Source of the DNA: an uncultured Agathobaculum sp.
GTDB taxonomy: Bacteria; Bacillota; Clostridia; Oscillospirales; Butyricicoccaceae
Assembly: GCA_944384725.1 (NCBI GenBank)
Contig: CALWUJ010000008.1
Span: forward strand, 1 to 64,000
Reading direction: 5' to 3'
Length of the DNA: 64,000 bases
Translations under genes and position numbers: made by a program
Shown: positions 27,866 to 36,124 of the stretch, piece by piece
Layout: each line of letters begins with the position of its first letter
How positions within the stretch are numbered: the stretch's first letter is position 1
Notes under the pieces: model-generated
The model's input: the letters and a program-made list of their open reading frames with translations, nothing else
What the model was told of the DNA's origin: nothing
Databases searched by the model: none

Positions 27866-29686
27866 ATGGAAACCATGCAGATTCCCGCCCGCGTGGAGGT
27901 TGCCGCGCAGGACAAATGGGCCATCCATGATCTGTTTGCCACCGATGACGATTGGCGCGCAGCACTGGCTGCAGCCAAAGAGTATGTGCCGCGGGTGCAG
28001 GCGTTCCGCGGCCGTCTGGGCGAGAGCGCCCAGATGCTGCTGGACTATCTGCGGCTGGATGATGAAATCAGCCTGGCGTTTGACGCGCTGGTGCACTATG
28101 CGCAGCGCAAGAGCGACGAGGATACCCGCGTTGCGACCTATCAGGAGATGGTCAGTCAGGTGACGCGGTTGGCAGTAGAATTGCAGGCGGCGGCGGCGTT
28201 CCAGACGCCTGAGCTGCTTGCCATCCCGGAGGATACGCTGGAGGGCTTCTATCAAACTGCGCCCGACCTTGAACTGTACCGCCGGAACATTGACCGCGTG
28301 CGCCGCCGGAAGGAGCATGTGCTGTCGGACAAGGAAGAAGCGCTGCTTGCGGCCGCGGGTGAAATGGCCGCCGCGCCCGACGATGTGTTCTCCATGCTCA
28401 ACGATGCCGATCTCAAGTTCCCGGACGCGGTCGACAAGGACGGGAAAAAGCACCCTGTCACCCACGGCACCTATATTCCGCTTATGCAGTCCTACGACCG
28501 TGTGCTGCGCAAGTCCGCGTTCGATTCGCTCTATTCGGTTTACGGTCAGTTCCGCAACACCGCGGCGTCCATCCTGTCTGCGCAGATGAAGCAGCTTTTG
28601 TTCTTCTCGAATGCCCGCAAATATCCTTCGACGCTTGCCGCCGCGCTCGACGGCACCGAAGTTGATCCTGCGATCTACCACAACCTGATCGACGCAGTGC
28701 ACCGCTCGTTTGCGCCGATGCACCGCTCGTTTGCGCCGATGCACCGCTATGTGTCGCTGCGCCGCCGCGCGCTCGGCGTGGATGAACTGCACATGTATGA
28801 TCTGTACGTCCCGGTGGTCGAGGGCGTAGAGATGAAATTCACCTTTGACGAAGCCAAGGAGATCGCGCTCAAAGCGCTGGCGCCCCTTGGAGAGGATTAT
28901 CTGAACCTGCTGCGCGAAGGTTTTAATAATGGCTGGATTGATGTATATGAAAATCAGGGCAAGCGCTCGGGTGCGTATTCGGCAGGCGCGCGCGTGCACC
29001 CGTATGTGCTGCTGAACTTCAAAGGCACGCTCGACGATGTGTTCACGCTCGTGCATGAGATGGGTCACGCGATCCACTCCTATCTATCCAACAAGCACCA
29101 GCCGACCGCCTATCAGGATTATGTGATCTTCGTGGCCGAGGTTGCCTCGACCTGCAACGAAGCGCTGCTGATGGAATATCTGCTGTCCGTCACTGAGGAT
29201 AAAAAGCAGCGTGCTTATCTCATCAATCATTTCCTTGAGCAGTTCCGCGGCACGCTGTACCGCCAGACCATGTTCGCGGAGTTCGAGCTGCGCGTCAACG
29301 AAATGACCCAGCGCGGCGAGGGCACGACCGCCGAAGCGCTGTGCGCGCTGTACAAGGATTTGAACGTGCAGTACTTTGGGCCGGATATGATCGTCGACGA
29401 CGAGATCGCGCTCGAGTGGGCGCGAATCCCGCACTTCTATTATGATTACTACGTCTATCAGTACGCCACCGGCTACGCCGCGGCGATCGCGTTGTCGCGC
29501 CGCATCCTGCGCGAGGGCGAACCCGCCGTGCGCGACTATATCGGCTTCCTGTCCGGCGGCTGCTCGGCCGACCCGGTGACGCTGCTGCGCGGCGCGGGCG
29601 TCGATATGGCAAGCCCCGCCCCGGTCGAGGACGCGACAAAGCTGTTTGACGAACTGATCGGGGAAATGGAAGCGCTTCTGGCGTGA
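27866..29686 (+). CDS. pepF: Oligoendopeptidase F (M3B metallopeptidase)
   Basis: A 606-residue cytoplasmic zinc peptidase that cleaves short peptides. The N-terminal M3 domain is followed by the zinc motif H397-E-M-G-H401 and downstream EVASTCNEALL, supplying the third ligand. Residues 279-292 are an exact duplication of seven residues (HRSFAPM twice), produced by a perfect 21-bp tandem repeat. Homologues normally show a single copy before MHRYVSLR. The insert keeps the frame and lies outside the active-site motif, so activity may be intact. GGAAAGGAAG ribosome site. Confidence 0.95.
   Translation: METMQIPARVEVAAQDKWAIHDLFATDDDWRAALAAAKEYVPRVQAFRGRLGESAQMLLDYLRLDDEISLAFDALVHYAQRKSDEDTRVATYQEMVSQVTRLAVELQAAAAFQTPELLAIPEDTLEGFYQTAPDLELYRRNIDRVRRRKEHVLSDKEEALLAAAGEMAAAPDDVFSMLNDADLKFPDAVDKDGKKHPVTHGTYIPLMQSYDRVLRKSAFDSLYSVYGQFRNTAASILSAQMKQLLFFSNARKYPSTLAAALDGTEVDPAIYHNLIDAVHRSFAPMHRSFAPMHRYVSLRRRALGVDELHMYDLYVPVVEGVEMKFTFDEAKEIALKALAPLGEDYLNLLREGFNNGWIDVYENQGKRSGAYSAGARVHPYVLLNFKGTLDDVFTLVHEMGHAIHSYLSNKHQPTAYQDYVIFVAEVASTCNEALLMEYLLSVTEDKKQRAYLINHFLEQFRGTLYRQTMFAEFELRVNEMTQRGEGTTAEALCALYKDLNVQYFGPDMIVDDEIALEWARIPHFYYDYYVYQYATGYAAAIALSRRILREGEPAVRDYIGFLSGGCSADPVTLLRGAGVDMASPAPVEDATKLFDELIGEMEALLA
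28700..28741 (+). repeat. 21-bp tandem duplication inside pepF
   Basis: Two exact copies (28700-28720 and 28721-28741), each encoding HRSFAPM. Because copies are identical at the DNA level, the event looks recent. Confidence 0.95.
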
Positions 29687-29711
29687 CAAACACAGGAAAA
29701 TCCTGTATAAT
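29683..29711 (+). promoter_or_regulatory. rimO-pgsA promoter
   Basis: GTGACA (29683-29688) overlaps the pepF stop; a 17-nt spacer and perfect TATAAT (29706-29711) follow. Confidence 0.75.
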
Positions 29712-29740
29712 GAATGGAAATACCGGAGAGGAGAGATCGC

Positions 29741-31072
29741 ATGCCGAAAATCGGGTTGATCTCGCTCGGCTGCGCCAAAAATCTGGTGGACAGCGAGCAC
29801 ATGCTGGCTCTGCTGCGCGCAGCGGGCTGGGAAATTACCGAGGACATGGCCGAGGCTGATGTGGGTGTGGTCAACACCTGCGGCTTTATCGAAGCGGCCA
29901 AGAGCGAGGCCATCGAGACCATTTTGGAGACCGCACAGTATAAGCAGACCGGCAAGATGAAAGGTCTGGTTGTGACCGGCTGTCTTGTGCAGCGCTACGC
30001 GGAGGAAATGCAAAAGGAGCTGCCGGAAATTGACGCGATCTGTGGCACGGGCAGCTATGAAAATATCGTGGACGCGGCAAACGCTGCGCTCGGCGGCCAA
30101 AAGGCCGCGTACATGGCGGACATGGCGGCGGCAGCGCTGGACGGTGACCGCTCTCGCCTGACCCCGTCCTACACTGCATACTTTAAGATTGCGGAGGGCT
30201 GCTCCAACCGCTGTGGCTACTGCATCATCCCCAAGCTGCGTGGGCCATACCGTTCGCGCGAAATGGCGGCTTTGCTCGAAGAAGCGCGGGAATTATCGGA
30301 TGCAGGGGTCAAGGAACTGATCGTTATTGCTCAGGACATCACCAAATACGGCATGGACCTGCCCGAGCATAAGCGTCTGCTGCCCGAACTGCTGCGGCAG
30401 CTGTGCCAGCTTAACTTTACTTGGGTGCGCCTGCATTACCTGTACCCCGACCAGATCACGGAAGAGCTGATCGACGTGATCGCGGAAGAGCCGAAGATCG
30501 TGAAATACTTGGACATTCCGCTCCAGCATGTGTCAAAGCGCATCCTGCGCGCGATGCACCGTCCGGGCGACGGCGAGGAGTTTGCCGCGCTGATCGAAAA
30601 GCTGCGCGCGCGCATTCCGGGTTTGGTGCTGCGCACCAGCCTGATCGTCGGCCTGCCGGGCGAGACCGAGGAGGAATTCGCGGAGCTGTGCAGCTTTCTG
30701 CAGGAGACACAGATCGAGCGCGTCGGCGTGTTCGAGTTTTCGCCCGAGGAGGGCACGGAGGCTGCCGAGCTGCCCGATCAGATTGATGCGGAGACTAAGG
30801 CCAATCGCCGCCTGATTGTGGAAGAACTGCAAAGCGGCGTGCTGGATGATTACAACACCTCGCGTCATGGCGAGACGATGGACGTATTGTGTGAGGGCTT
30901 CGACGAGGAGCAGCAGCTCTGGTTTGGCCGCACCTATGCGGATTCGGTCGAGGTTGACGGGCATGTGTATTTCGAAAGCGACGCTGAGCCGCAGGAGGGC
31001 GAATTTGTCTCCGTGCGCATCACCGAGAGCCTTGGACCTGATCTGCTCGGCGTACAACAAAAGGGGGAATAA
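29741..31072 (+). CDS. rimO: Ribosomal protein S12 methylthiotransferase RimO
   Basis: A 443-residue radical SAM enzyme that methylthiolates the conserved Asp of ribosomal protein S12. It has an N-terminal UPF0004 domain with cysteines near 11, 47 and 80 for the auxiliary cluster. The radical SAM motif is C154-x3-C158-x2-C161 (EGCSNRCGYCIIPK), and a C-terminal TRAM domain is present. The wording GLISLGCAKNLVDSE is RimO-specific versus MiaB. The start MPKIG has GGAGAGGAGAG upstream. It is co-transcribed with pgsA 3 nt downstream. Confidence 0.95.
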   Translation: MPKIGLISLGCAKNLVDSEHMLALLRAAGWEITEDMAEADVGVVNTCGFIEAAKSEAIETILETAQYKQTGKMKGLVVTGCLVQRYAEEMQKELPEIDAICGTGSYENIVDAANAALGGQKAAYMADMAAAALDGDRSRLTPSYTAYFKIAEGCSNRCGYCIIPKLRGPYRSREMAALLEEARELSDAGVKELIVIAQDITKYGMDLPEHKRLLPELLRQLCQLNFTWVRLHYLYPDQITEELIDVIAEEPKIVKYLDIPLQHVSKRILRAMHRPGDGEEFAALIEKLRARIPGLVLRTSLIVGLPGETEEEFAELCSFLQETQIERVGVFEFSPEEGTEAAELPDQIDAETKANRRLIVEELQSGVLDDYNTSRHGETMDVLCEGFDEEQQLWFGRTYADSVEVDGHVYFESDAEPQEGEFVSVRITESLGPDLLGVQQKGE

Positions 31073-31075
31073 GTT

Positions 31076-31753
31076 ATGACAACCGCCAATAAGATCACGC
31101 TGACCCGTATCGCGATGATCCCGTTTTTCCTGTATTTCGCCTCGCAGTCCATGGTTATTTTTGACAAGGAAGCCACGGCGAATACGATGATTCCGACCTT
31201 TGTGTTTCCGACCGCAACGGTCGTGGCGCTTGTTTTGTTCTGCGTGGCAAGCTTCACGGATTTTCTCGACGGCTATGTCGCCCGCAAGTATAATCAGGTG
31301 ACCGACTTCGGCAAGTTCGTCGACCCACTGGCCGACAAACTGCTCGTATCCTCGGCGCTTGTGCTGTTTGCCGAGCAGGGCGCAATGGCAGGCTGGATGG
31401 TATGTGTCATCCTCGCGCGTGAGCTGATCATCACCTCGCTGCGCGTCGTCGCGGCGAACAAGGGCCGCGTGCTCGCCGCAACCTGGACGGGCAAGGTCAA
31501 GACCTGCGTGCAGATCGGCGGCATTATCGTGATTTACTTGTATTACATCCTGTTCTCGAATGTGGACTTTGGCAGCGTCCCGCTGTGGCTCATGCCGCCG
31601 CAGTATGCGCAGCAGGTTGCATTCTCGGTTCCGGCGGTCACGCTGATCGGCATCGTCGGCTGGGTGGTCACGCTGGTGACGATCTATTCCGGCTGGGATT
31701 ATCTGCGCAAGAATTGGGACATCATTAAGGACGGCGCAGTTAAGCAAAAGTAA
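31076..31753 (+). CDS. pgsA: CDP-diacylglycerol--glycerol-3-phosphate 3-phosphatidyltransferase
   Basis: A 225-residue integral membrane enzyme making phosphatidylglycerol phosphate, the committed step to acidic phospholipids. The CDP-alcohol phosphotransferase signature is complete: DFLDGYVARKYNQVTDFGKF followed by VDPLADK. About five membrane helices are visible. AAGGGGG ribosome site. Adjacent rimO-pgsA order is common in Firmicutes. Confidence 0.94.
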   Translation: MTTANKITLTRIAMIPFFLYFASQSMVIFDKEATANTMIPTFVFPTATVVALVLFCVASFTDFLDGYVARKYNQVTDFGKFVDPLADKLLVSSALVLFAEQGAMAGWMVCVILARELIITSLRVVAANKGRVLAATWTGKVKTCVQIGGIIVIYLYYILFSNVDFGSVPLWLMPPQYAQQVAFSVPAVTLIGIVGWVVTLVTIYSGWDYLRKNWDIIKDGAVKQK

Positions 31754-31760
31754 AATAATA

Positions 31761-31787
31761 AAAAGGACAGGTTTGCCTGTCCTTTTT
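31761..31787 (+). terminator. rimO-pgsA terminator
   Basis: AAAAGGACAGG pairs with CCTGTCCTTTT around TTTG; a clean intrinsic terminator. Confidence 0.92.
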
Positions 31788-31790
31788 CTG

Positions 31791-31819
31791 TTTCCTTTTG
31801 CGCGAAATTCCTGTACAAT
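31791..31819 (+). promoter_or_regulatory. pyrK-pyrD promoter
   Basis: A weak -35 TTTCCT (31791-31796), a 17-nt spacer and TACAAT (31814-31819). The leader is too short for a PyrR attenuator like that at 51.6 kb. Confidence 0.55.
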
Positions 31820-31851
31820 AGAAGCAGCAATGACTGAAAGGGGAAAGAGGT

Positions 31852-32619
31852 ATGTCGATTCAGGAAATCTGCCGGGTCGCAGAATGTGCGCGGCTGGGCG
31901 AAGGCTTATATTCGGTTACGATGCACGCACCCGCGATCTGTGCGCAGACACAGGTCGGCCAGTTTGTGCACATTGCGTGCGGCGAGGGCAATCTGCTGCG
32001 CCGCCCGATTTCGATCTGCGACTGGCAGGACGGCAATCTGCGTGTTGTGTTCCAAGTGAAGGGTGAGGGCACCAAGTGGCTTGCCGAACGTAAGGCAGGG
32101 GACGAGCTGGATGCGCTCGGACCGCTTGGCCATGGGTTTGACACCGTGGCGCTCGGCGCAAAGCCCGTTTTCATTGGCGGCGGCATTGGTGTGCCGCCCA
32201 TGCTCGCATGTGTGAAGAAAGCGGCGGGTGAGGGCGCGCAGCCGCGCGCGATTCTTGGCTTCCGGAACAAGGATGCCGTCATTCTTGAGGATGATTTTAA
32301 GGCGGTCTGTGAAGCGTTCGTCACGACCGATGACGGCTCGTATGCGCGGCACGGTTTTGTCACCGACGTGCTGAAAGAACTCGTCGCGGACGCAACCGGC
32401 GTTGCCGCCTGCGGCCCGAAGCCGATGCTCAAAGCGATTGCCGCAATCGCGGAGGAAGCAGGCTTGCCCTGTCAGGTCTCGATGGAGGAGCGGATGGGAT
32501 GCGGCATCGGAGCCTGTCTGGTGTGTGCGTGCGCGCTTAAGAGCGAAAACGGCGAAACCCGATACGGCCACGTCTGCAAGGACGGCCCGGTGTTTGACGC
32601 AAAGGAGGTCGAGTGGTAA
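31852..32619 (+). CDS. pyrK: Dihydroorotate dehydrogenase B, electron-transfer subunit
   Basis: A 255-residue FAD and [2Fe-2S] subunit that passes electrons from PyrD to NAD+. It has an N-terminal FAD-binding barrel (LLRRPISIC), a NAD-binding region (FIGGGIGVPPM) and C-terminal cluster ligands C217, C222, C225 and C242 (MGCGIGACLVC ... GHVCKDG). Its stop overlaps the pyrD ATG by one base. This pair defines the type 1B enzyme of Gram-positive anaerobes. Confidence 0.95.
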   Translation: MSIQEICRVAECARLGEGLYSVTMHAPAICAQTQVGQFVHIACGEGNLLRRPISICDWQDGNLRVVFQVKGEGTKWLAERKAGDELDALGPLGHGFDTVALGAKPVFIGGGIGVPPMLACVKKAAGEGAQPRAILGFRNKDAVILEDDFKAVCEAFVTTDDGSYARHGFVTDVLKELVADATGVAACGPKPMLKAIAAIAEEAGLPCQVSMEERMGCGIGACLVCACALKSENGETRYGHVCKDGPVFDAKEVEW

Positions 32620-33527
32620 TGGCTGATTTGAGAGTGAATTTCTGCGGTGTGGAGCTCAAGAACCCGATTACGACCGCGTCCGGCACGTTCGGCTTCGGCC
32701 ATGAGTATGGTGAGTTTTTCGACCTGTCCCTGCTCGGCGGCATCGGCGTCAAGGGTCTGACCCCGACCGAGCGGCTCGGCAATCCCGCGCCCCGCATCGC
32801 GGAGACCCCGGCGGGCATTCTCAACTGCGTCGGTCTGCAAAATCCGGGTATCGACCGCTTTATTGAGGAGCAGATCCCGTTCCTGCGGCAGCACGACACT
32901 GCGATCATCGCAAATGTATCGGGCAACACGGTCGAAGAATATGAGGGCATGGTAGAGAAGATTTCGGATGCGGATGTTGACCTCATCGAAATGAACATCT
33001 CCTGCCCGAACGTCAAGTGCGGCGGCATGGCCTTCGGCACGCGGCCGGATATGGTCGAGGAAGTCGTGTCGGCGGCAAAGAAAAAGGCCAAAAAGCCGCT
33101 GATCGTAAAGCTGTCGCCCAATGTGACGGATATCACCGAGATCGCACGCGCCGCCGAAGCGGCAGGCGCGGATGCGCTCTCGCTCATCAATACGCTGCTG
33201 GGCATGCGCATCAATATTGAAACCCGCAAGCCCATCCTGTCCAACATTATGGGCGGTTTGTCCGGCCCGGCGGTATTCCCGGTCGCGGTGCGCATGGTGT
33301 ATCAGGTGCGCAAGGCGGTTTCTGTACCGATTCTGGGCATGGGCGGCATCCGTACGGGCAAGGATATCGTCGAAATGCTGCTTGCGGGCGCGGATGCAAT
33401 CGCGATGGGCACGGTCATGTTTGCCGACCCGATGGCACCTGTCAAGGCGCTGCGCGAGCTGGAAGAATGGATGGACGCGCATGGCGTGAAGTCGGTCTCC
33501 GAGCTGTCCGGCGCGGTGGAGGTCTGA
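32619..33527 (+). CDS. pyrD: Dihydroorotate dehydrogenase B, catalytic subunit
   Basis: A 302-residue FMN TIM-barrel enzyme oxidising dihydroorotate to orotate. Catalytic cysteine C129 is in EMNISCPNVKCGG, as in class 1B rather than the serine of class 2. GGIGVKGLTPTERLGNPAPRI and the phosphate-binding GMGGIRTGKD match the family. The start is ATG 32619; a GTG two codons earlier is also possible with the same AAAGGAGG. It needs PyrK encoded just upstream. The rest of the local pyr genes are 20 kb away. Confidence 0.95.
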   Translation: MADLRVNFCGVELKNPITTASGTFGFGHEYGEFFDLSLLGGIGVKGLTPTERLGNPAPRIAETPAGILNCVGLQNPGIDRFIEEQIPFLRQHDTAIIANVSGNTVEEYEGMVEKISDADVDLIEMNISCPNVKCGGMAFGTRPDMVEEVVSAAKKKAKKPLIVKLSPNVTDITEIARAAEAAGADALSLINTLLGMRINIETRKPILSNIMGGLSGPAVFPVAVRMVYQVRKAVSVPILGMGGIRTGKDIVEMLLAGADAIAMGTVMFADPMAPVKALRELEEWMDAHGVKSVSELSGAVEV

Positions 33528-33531
33528 ACAC

Positions 33532-34692
33532 ATGACTACGGTTTATATCATTCGCCACGCCGAGGCCGAGGGCAACGTTTACCGTCGCTGCCACGGACAG
33601 TATAACAGCCTGCTCACGCCCCGCGCGTATCAGCAGCTGCCGTATCTGGCCAAGCGGTTCGAAAACGTACCGCTGGACGCGGTCTATGCATCCGACCTGT
33701 TCCGCGCACGCACGACGGCGAAAGCCGTTGCCGCGCCGCATGGATTAAACGTCGAAATCCGTCCGGTGCTGCGTGAGATCGACATGGGCGACTGGGAAGA
33801 TGTCCCGGTGGCGGAGCTGACACGCGTCTGGCCGGAGGAATACGCTGCTTGGCGCGCGCGCCCGTGGGAAGCGGTGGCGCCGCACGGCGAGAACGCCATA
33901 CAGGCCGGCCGACGCATGCTGGACGGTGTGCGCCGCTTGGTCGCGGAGAACGAGGGCAAGACGATCGCCGTTGTAACGCATGGTACGGCCATCCGCGGTG
34001 CGCTGACCATCGCGCATGGTCTTGCGCCCGAGCAGATTGTTGAGATCGGCTGGGGCGACAACACCTGCGTGGCCAAATTTGAGTTTGACGGCCCGGACAA
34101 GATCGAAGTCGTGTACGAAAACGACGCGTCACATCTGCCGCAGGAGCTGTCTACCTTTGCGTCCATCGGCTGGACGGATAACAAGAGCGTGCCGACTTCG
34201 ACGCAAATCTGGTTCCGCCGCGCCGACCCGATGGACGAGAGTGATGCGGATAAAATCGTTTCGTACATGCGTGAGCTGCACCGGAATGCTTACGGCACGG
34301 ATGCAGGGTTAGATCCCGCCGCGCTGCTGGCGGATGTTGAGCGGGCGCAGCGCGTCAGCCCGCGCTCCTGCTGCTTTGGCTGCTTGGAGGATGGCACGCC
34401 CGTGGCGCTTGTCTATCTCAAAACGTGGTATGACGACGAGCCGGGCGTGGGACTGATCGGCGGCTTCTGTATCGACGAGGCCTACCGCGGCCATGACCTG
34501 AGCGGGCAGATTTTGGGTCAGGCCATCAGCGTGTACCGCATGCTTGGCAAGGATTACTTATGCGCGCATGTCGCATCCGAAAACGCGCGTGCGCAGGGCT
34601 TTTATCATAAATTCGCGTTTGAGCAGCGTGGCGAATATCGGGACGAAAACGGCTTGCATTATCGCATGTTCAAGCGGATTTGCATTGACTAA
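33532..34692 (+). CDS. Histidine phosphatase-GNAT acetyltransferase fusion
   Basis: A 386-residue protein with two domains. Residues 1-200 are a histidine-phosphatase (phosphoglycerate mutase-like) domain with the catalytic RHA at R8-H9-A10 and second histidine H150 in VVTHGTAIRG. Residues about 225-386 are a GNAT N-acetyltransferase domain (IDEAYRGHDLSGQILG, then ENARAQGFYHKFAF). Neither substrate can be named. No stop or frameshift separates the halves. The ATG is 4 nt after pyrD with GGAGG upstream, so it is probably expressed with pyrKD, though a pyrimidine role is only a guess. Confidence 0.85.
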   Translation: MTTVYIIRHAEAEGNVYRRCHGQYNSLLTPRAYQQLPYLAKRFENVPLDAVYASDLFRARTTAKAVAAPHGLNVEIRPVLREIDMGDWEDVPVAELTRVWPEEYAAWRARPWEAVAPHGENAIQAGRRMLDGVRRLVAENEGKTIAVVTHGTAIRGALTIAHGLAPEQIVEIGWGDNTCVAKFEFDGPDKIEVVYENDASHLPQELSTFASIGWTDNKSVPTSTQIWFRRADPMDESDADKIVSYMRELHRNAYGTDAGLDPAALLADVERAQRVSPRSCCFGCLEDGTPVALVYLKTWYDDEPGVGLIGGFCIDEAYRGHDLSGQILGQAISVYRMLGKDYLCAHVASENARAQGFYHKFAFEQRGEYRDENGLHYRMFKRICID

Positions 34693-34702
34693 ACGCACTT
34701 TG

Positions 34703-34735
34703 GAAGGGCATTCTACCGTTGGTAGAGCGCCCTTC
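34703..34735 (+). terminator. Terminator after the phosphatase-acetyltransferase gene
   Basis: GAAGGGC (34703-34709) pairs with GCCCTTC (34729-34735); an inner CTACC/GGTAG stem is present. The T tail is short (TTCC). Confidence 0.65.
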
Positions 34736-34804
34736 TTCCGTCTGTCGGTTGCCCATGAGGGCGTTTTCTGCTATGCTGAAAGCAGGAAAAGGGAGGTGGA
34801 GCAG

Positions 34805-36073
34805 ATGGATGCAAGGAATACAGGGGCACTCATCGCTGCGCGCCGCAAGGCAATGGGGCTGACGCAGAAGCAGCTGGCCGAACGGCTGCTTGTGTCGGAT
34901 AAGGCGGTCAGTAAATGGGAGAACGGCGCAAGCTATCCCGAAGTGACGCTGCTGCCGCCGCTGGCGCAGATCCTCGGCATCACGGTTGACGAACTGCTGG
35001 CGGGTGCGGTGCGGGAACAAGAGCAATCGCAGGAAGCGGAGCAGGGAGATGCCGCCGACACGCCGGAAAAACAGGCTGCCGCGCCGTCGCTTGATGCACA
35101 TTTCGCGCCGCAGGATTATCTGGCGGATCGGCTGGGCAGCACGGACGATAAAATGCTGCTTGCAGCGGTTGTACTCATCCTCGCGTCGGCGTACTGCGGC
35201 AGGCTGATCGGACAGACCGCCGTACTGCGCGATCTGGTGATTGTGTTGATCGCCTATGTCGCGTTCCGCGTGTGGCACAACAAGCAGTGCAGTCGCTTCG
35301 CTGCGCTCGGTGTGGACGCGGCGGTCAGCCGCCGTCGTGCACGCATGACGGATATCCTGTTCGGCGTGGTGTGGCTGGTGGTTGCGCTGGCCGTTTGGCC
35401 GGGACAGCAGATCAAATGGCTGCTGTATGAGTATGAACTTGCAAAAATCGTCCGTTACCGTGTAATGCTCGATGCAATCAACATCCATATCACGAACGAA
35501 ACAGCGTGGATCGGGGTGTATGTCCTCACTTCCGTGCCGCTGTGTCTTGCGCTGATCGGCTTATTCGCGTTGGCCTACCGCCGCATGAAAGCGGAAACGC
35601 GCTTCCGACCGCTGGCGATTATACTGCCTGTGGTGCCGTGCCTCATCGGTGCGGGTGTCATTGGTTGGCAGCGCGTGCAGACCGCATTGGCAGGTATGCC
35701 GGACTATGCCGAGGCATTGTCGACGATCAATGAGCGTGAAATGCTCCGGCAGGAGATCCAAACCGCTGGGCAGAGCGCACAGATCGTCGCAGCGATTGTG
35801 CTGGCCGTGCTGTTTGTGGCGCTGCTGGTGCTGTGGCGCATGACGCATGGCCGCGTGCCGCTCGTGAGCGCGATCCTGCTCGTAGTGTACGCGATGGTCT
35901 GGCTGCCGTCCGGCGCGCTGTGGCTGGATATCGGCTATGAGGAGTTTATCAATGCGGGCGGCACCGAAGATATCACCATCCAGCTGATTGGGCTGGCGCT
36001 TCTTCTGCTGCTGACCGCGCTTTGTGCAGGCATCGCACTATTTGCAGACAGCCTGCGCCGCAAAAAAGAATAA
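34805..36073 (+). CDS. XRE-family regulator fused to membrane helices
   Basis: A 422-residue protein. Residues 1-65 are an XRE helix-turn-helix (IAARRKAMGLTQKQLAERLLVSDKAVSKWENG). A variable Glu/Ala-rich linker follows, then a multi-helix membrane region with about seven hydrophobic stretches. This layout is common in Clostridia, where such proteins are thought to sense the membrane or a small molecule, but targets are unknown. The start MDARNTGAL has GGGAGG upstream; long upstream in-frame sequence reads through the previous terminator and is rejected. Confidence 0.8.
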   Translation: MDARNTGALIAARRKAMGLTQKQLAERLLVSDKAVSKWENGASYPEVTLLPPLAQILGITVDELLAGAVREQEQSQEAEQGDAADTPEKQAAAPSLDAHFAPQDYLADRLGSTDDKMLLAAVVLILASAYCGRLIGQTAVLRDLVIVLIAYVAFRVWHNKQCSRFAALGVDAAVSRRRARMTDILFGVVWLVVALAVWPGQQIKWLLYEYELAKIVRYRVMLDAINIHITNETAWIGVYVLTSVPLCLALIGLFALAYRRMKAETRFRPLAIILPVVPCLIGAGVIGWQRVQTALAGMPDYAEALSTINEREMLRQEIQTAGQSAQIVAAIVLAVLFVALLVLWRMTHGRVPLVSAILLVVYAMVWLPSGALWLDIGYEEFINAGGTEDITIQLIGLALLLLLTALCAGIALFADSLRRKKE

Positions 36074-36082
36074 ACAGACAGA

Positions 36083-36116
36083 AAAAAGGCTTGGAACCGA
36101 AGTTCCAAGCCTTTTT
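36083..36116. terminator. Bidirectional terminator
   Basis: AAAAAGGCTTGGAA and TTCCAAGCCTTTTT form a perfect 14-bp stem with loop CCGAAG. It serves the XRE gene on plus and the L,D-transpeptidase on minus. Confidence 0.93.
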
Positions 36117-36124
36117 ATCATGCA

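Noticed and set aside
34544-34804. N-terminal extension of the XRE protein
   Set aside because: It reads through the upstream gene end and terminator; the XRE domain starts right after GGGAGG and ATG at 34805.
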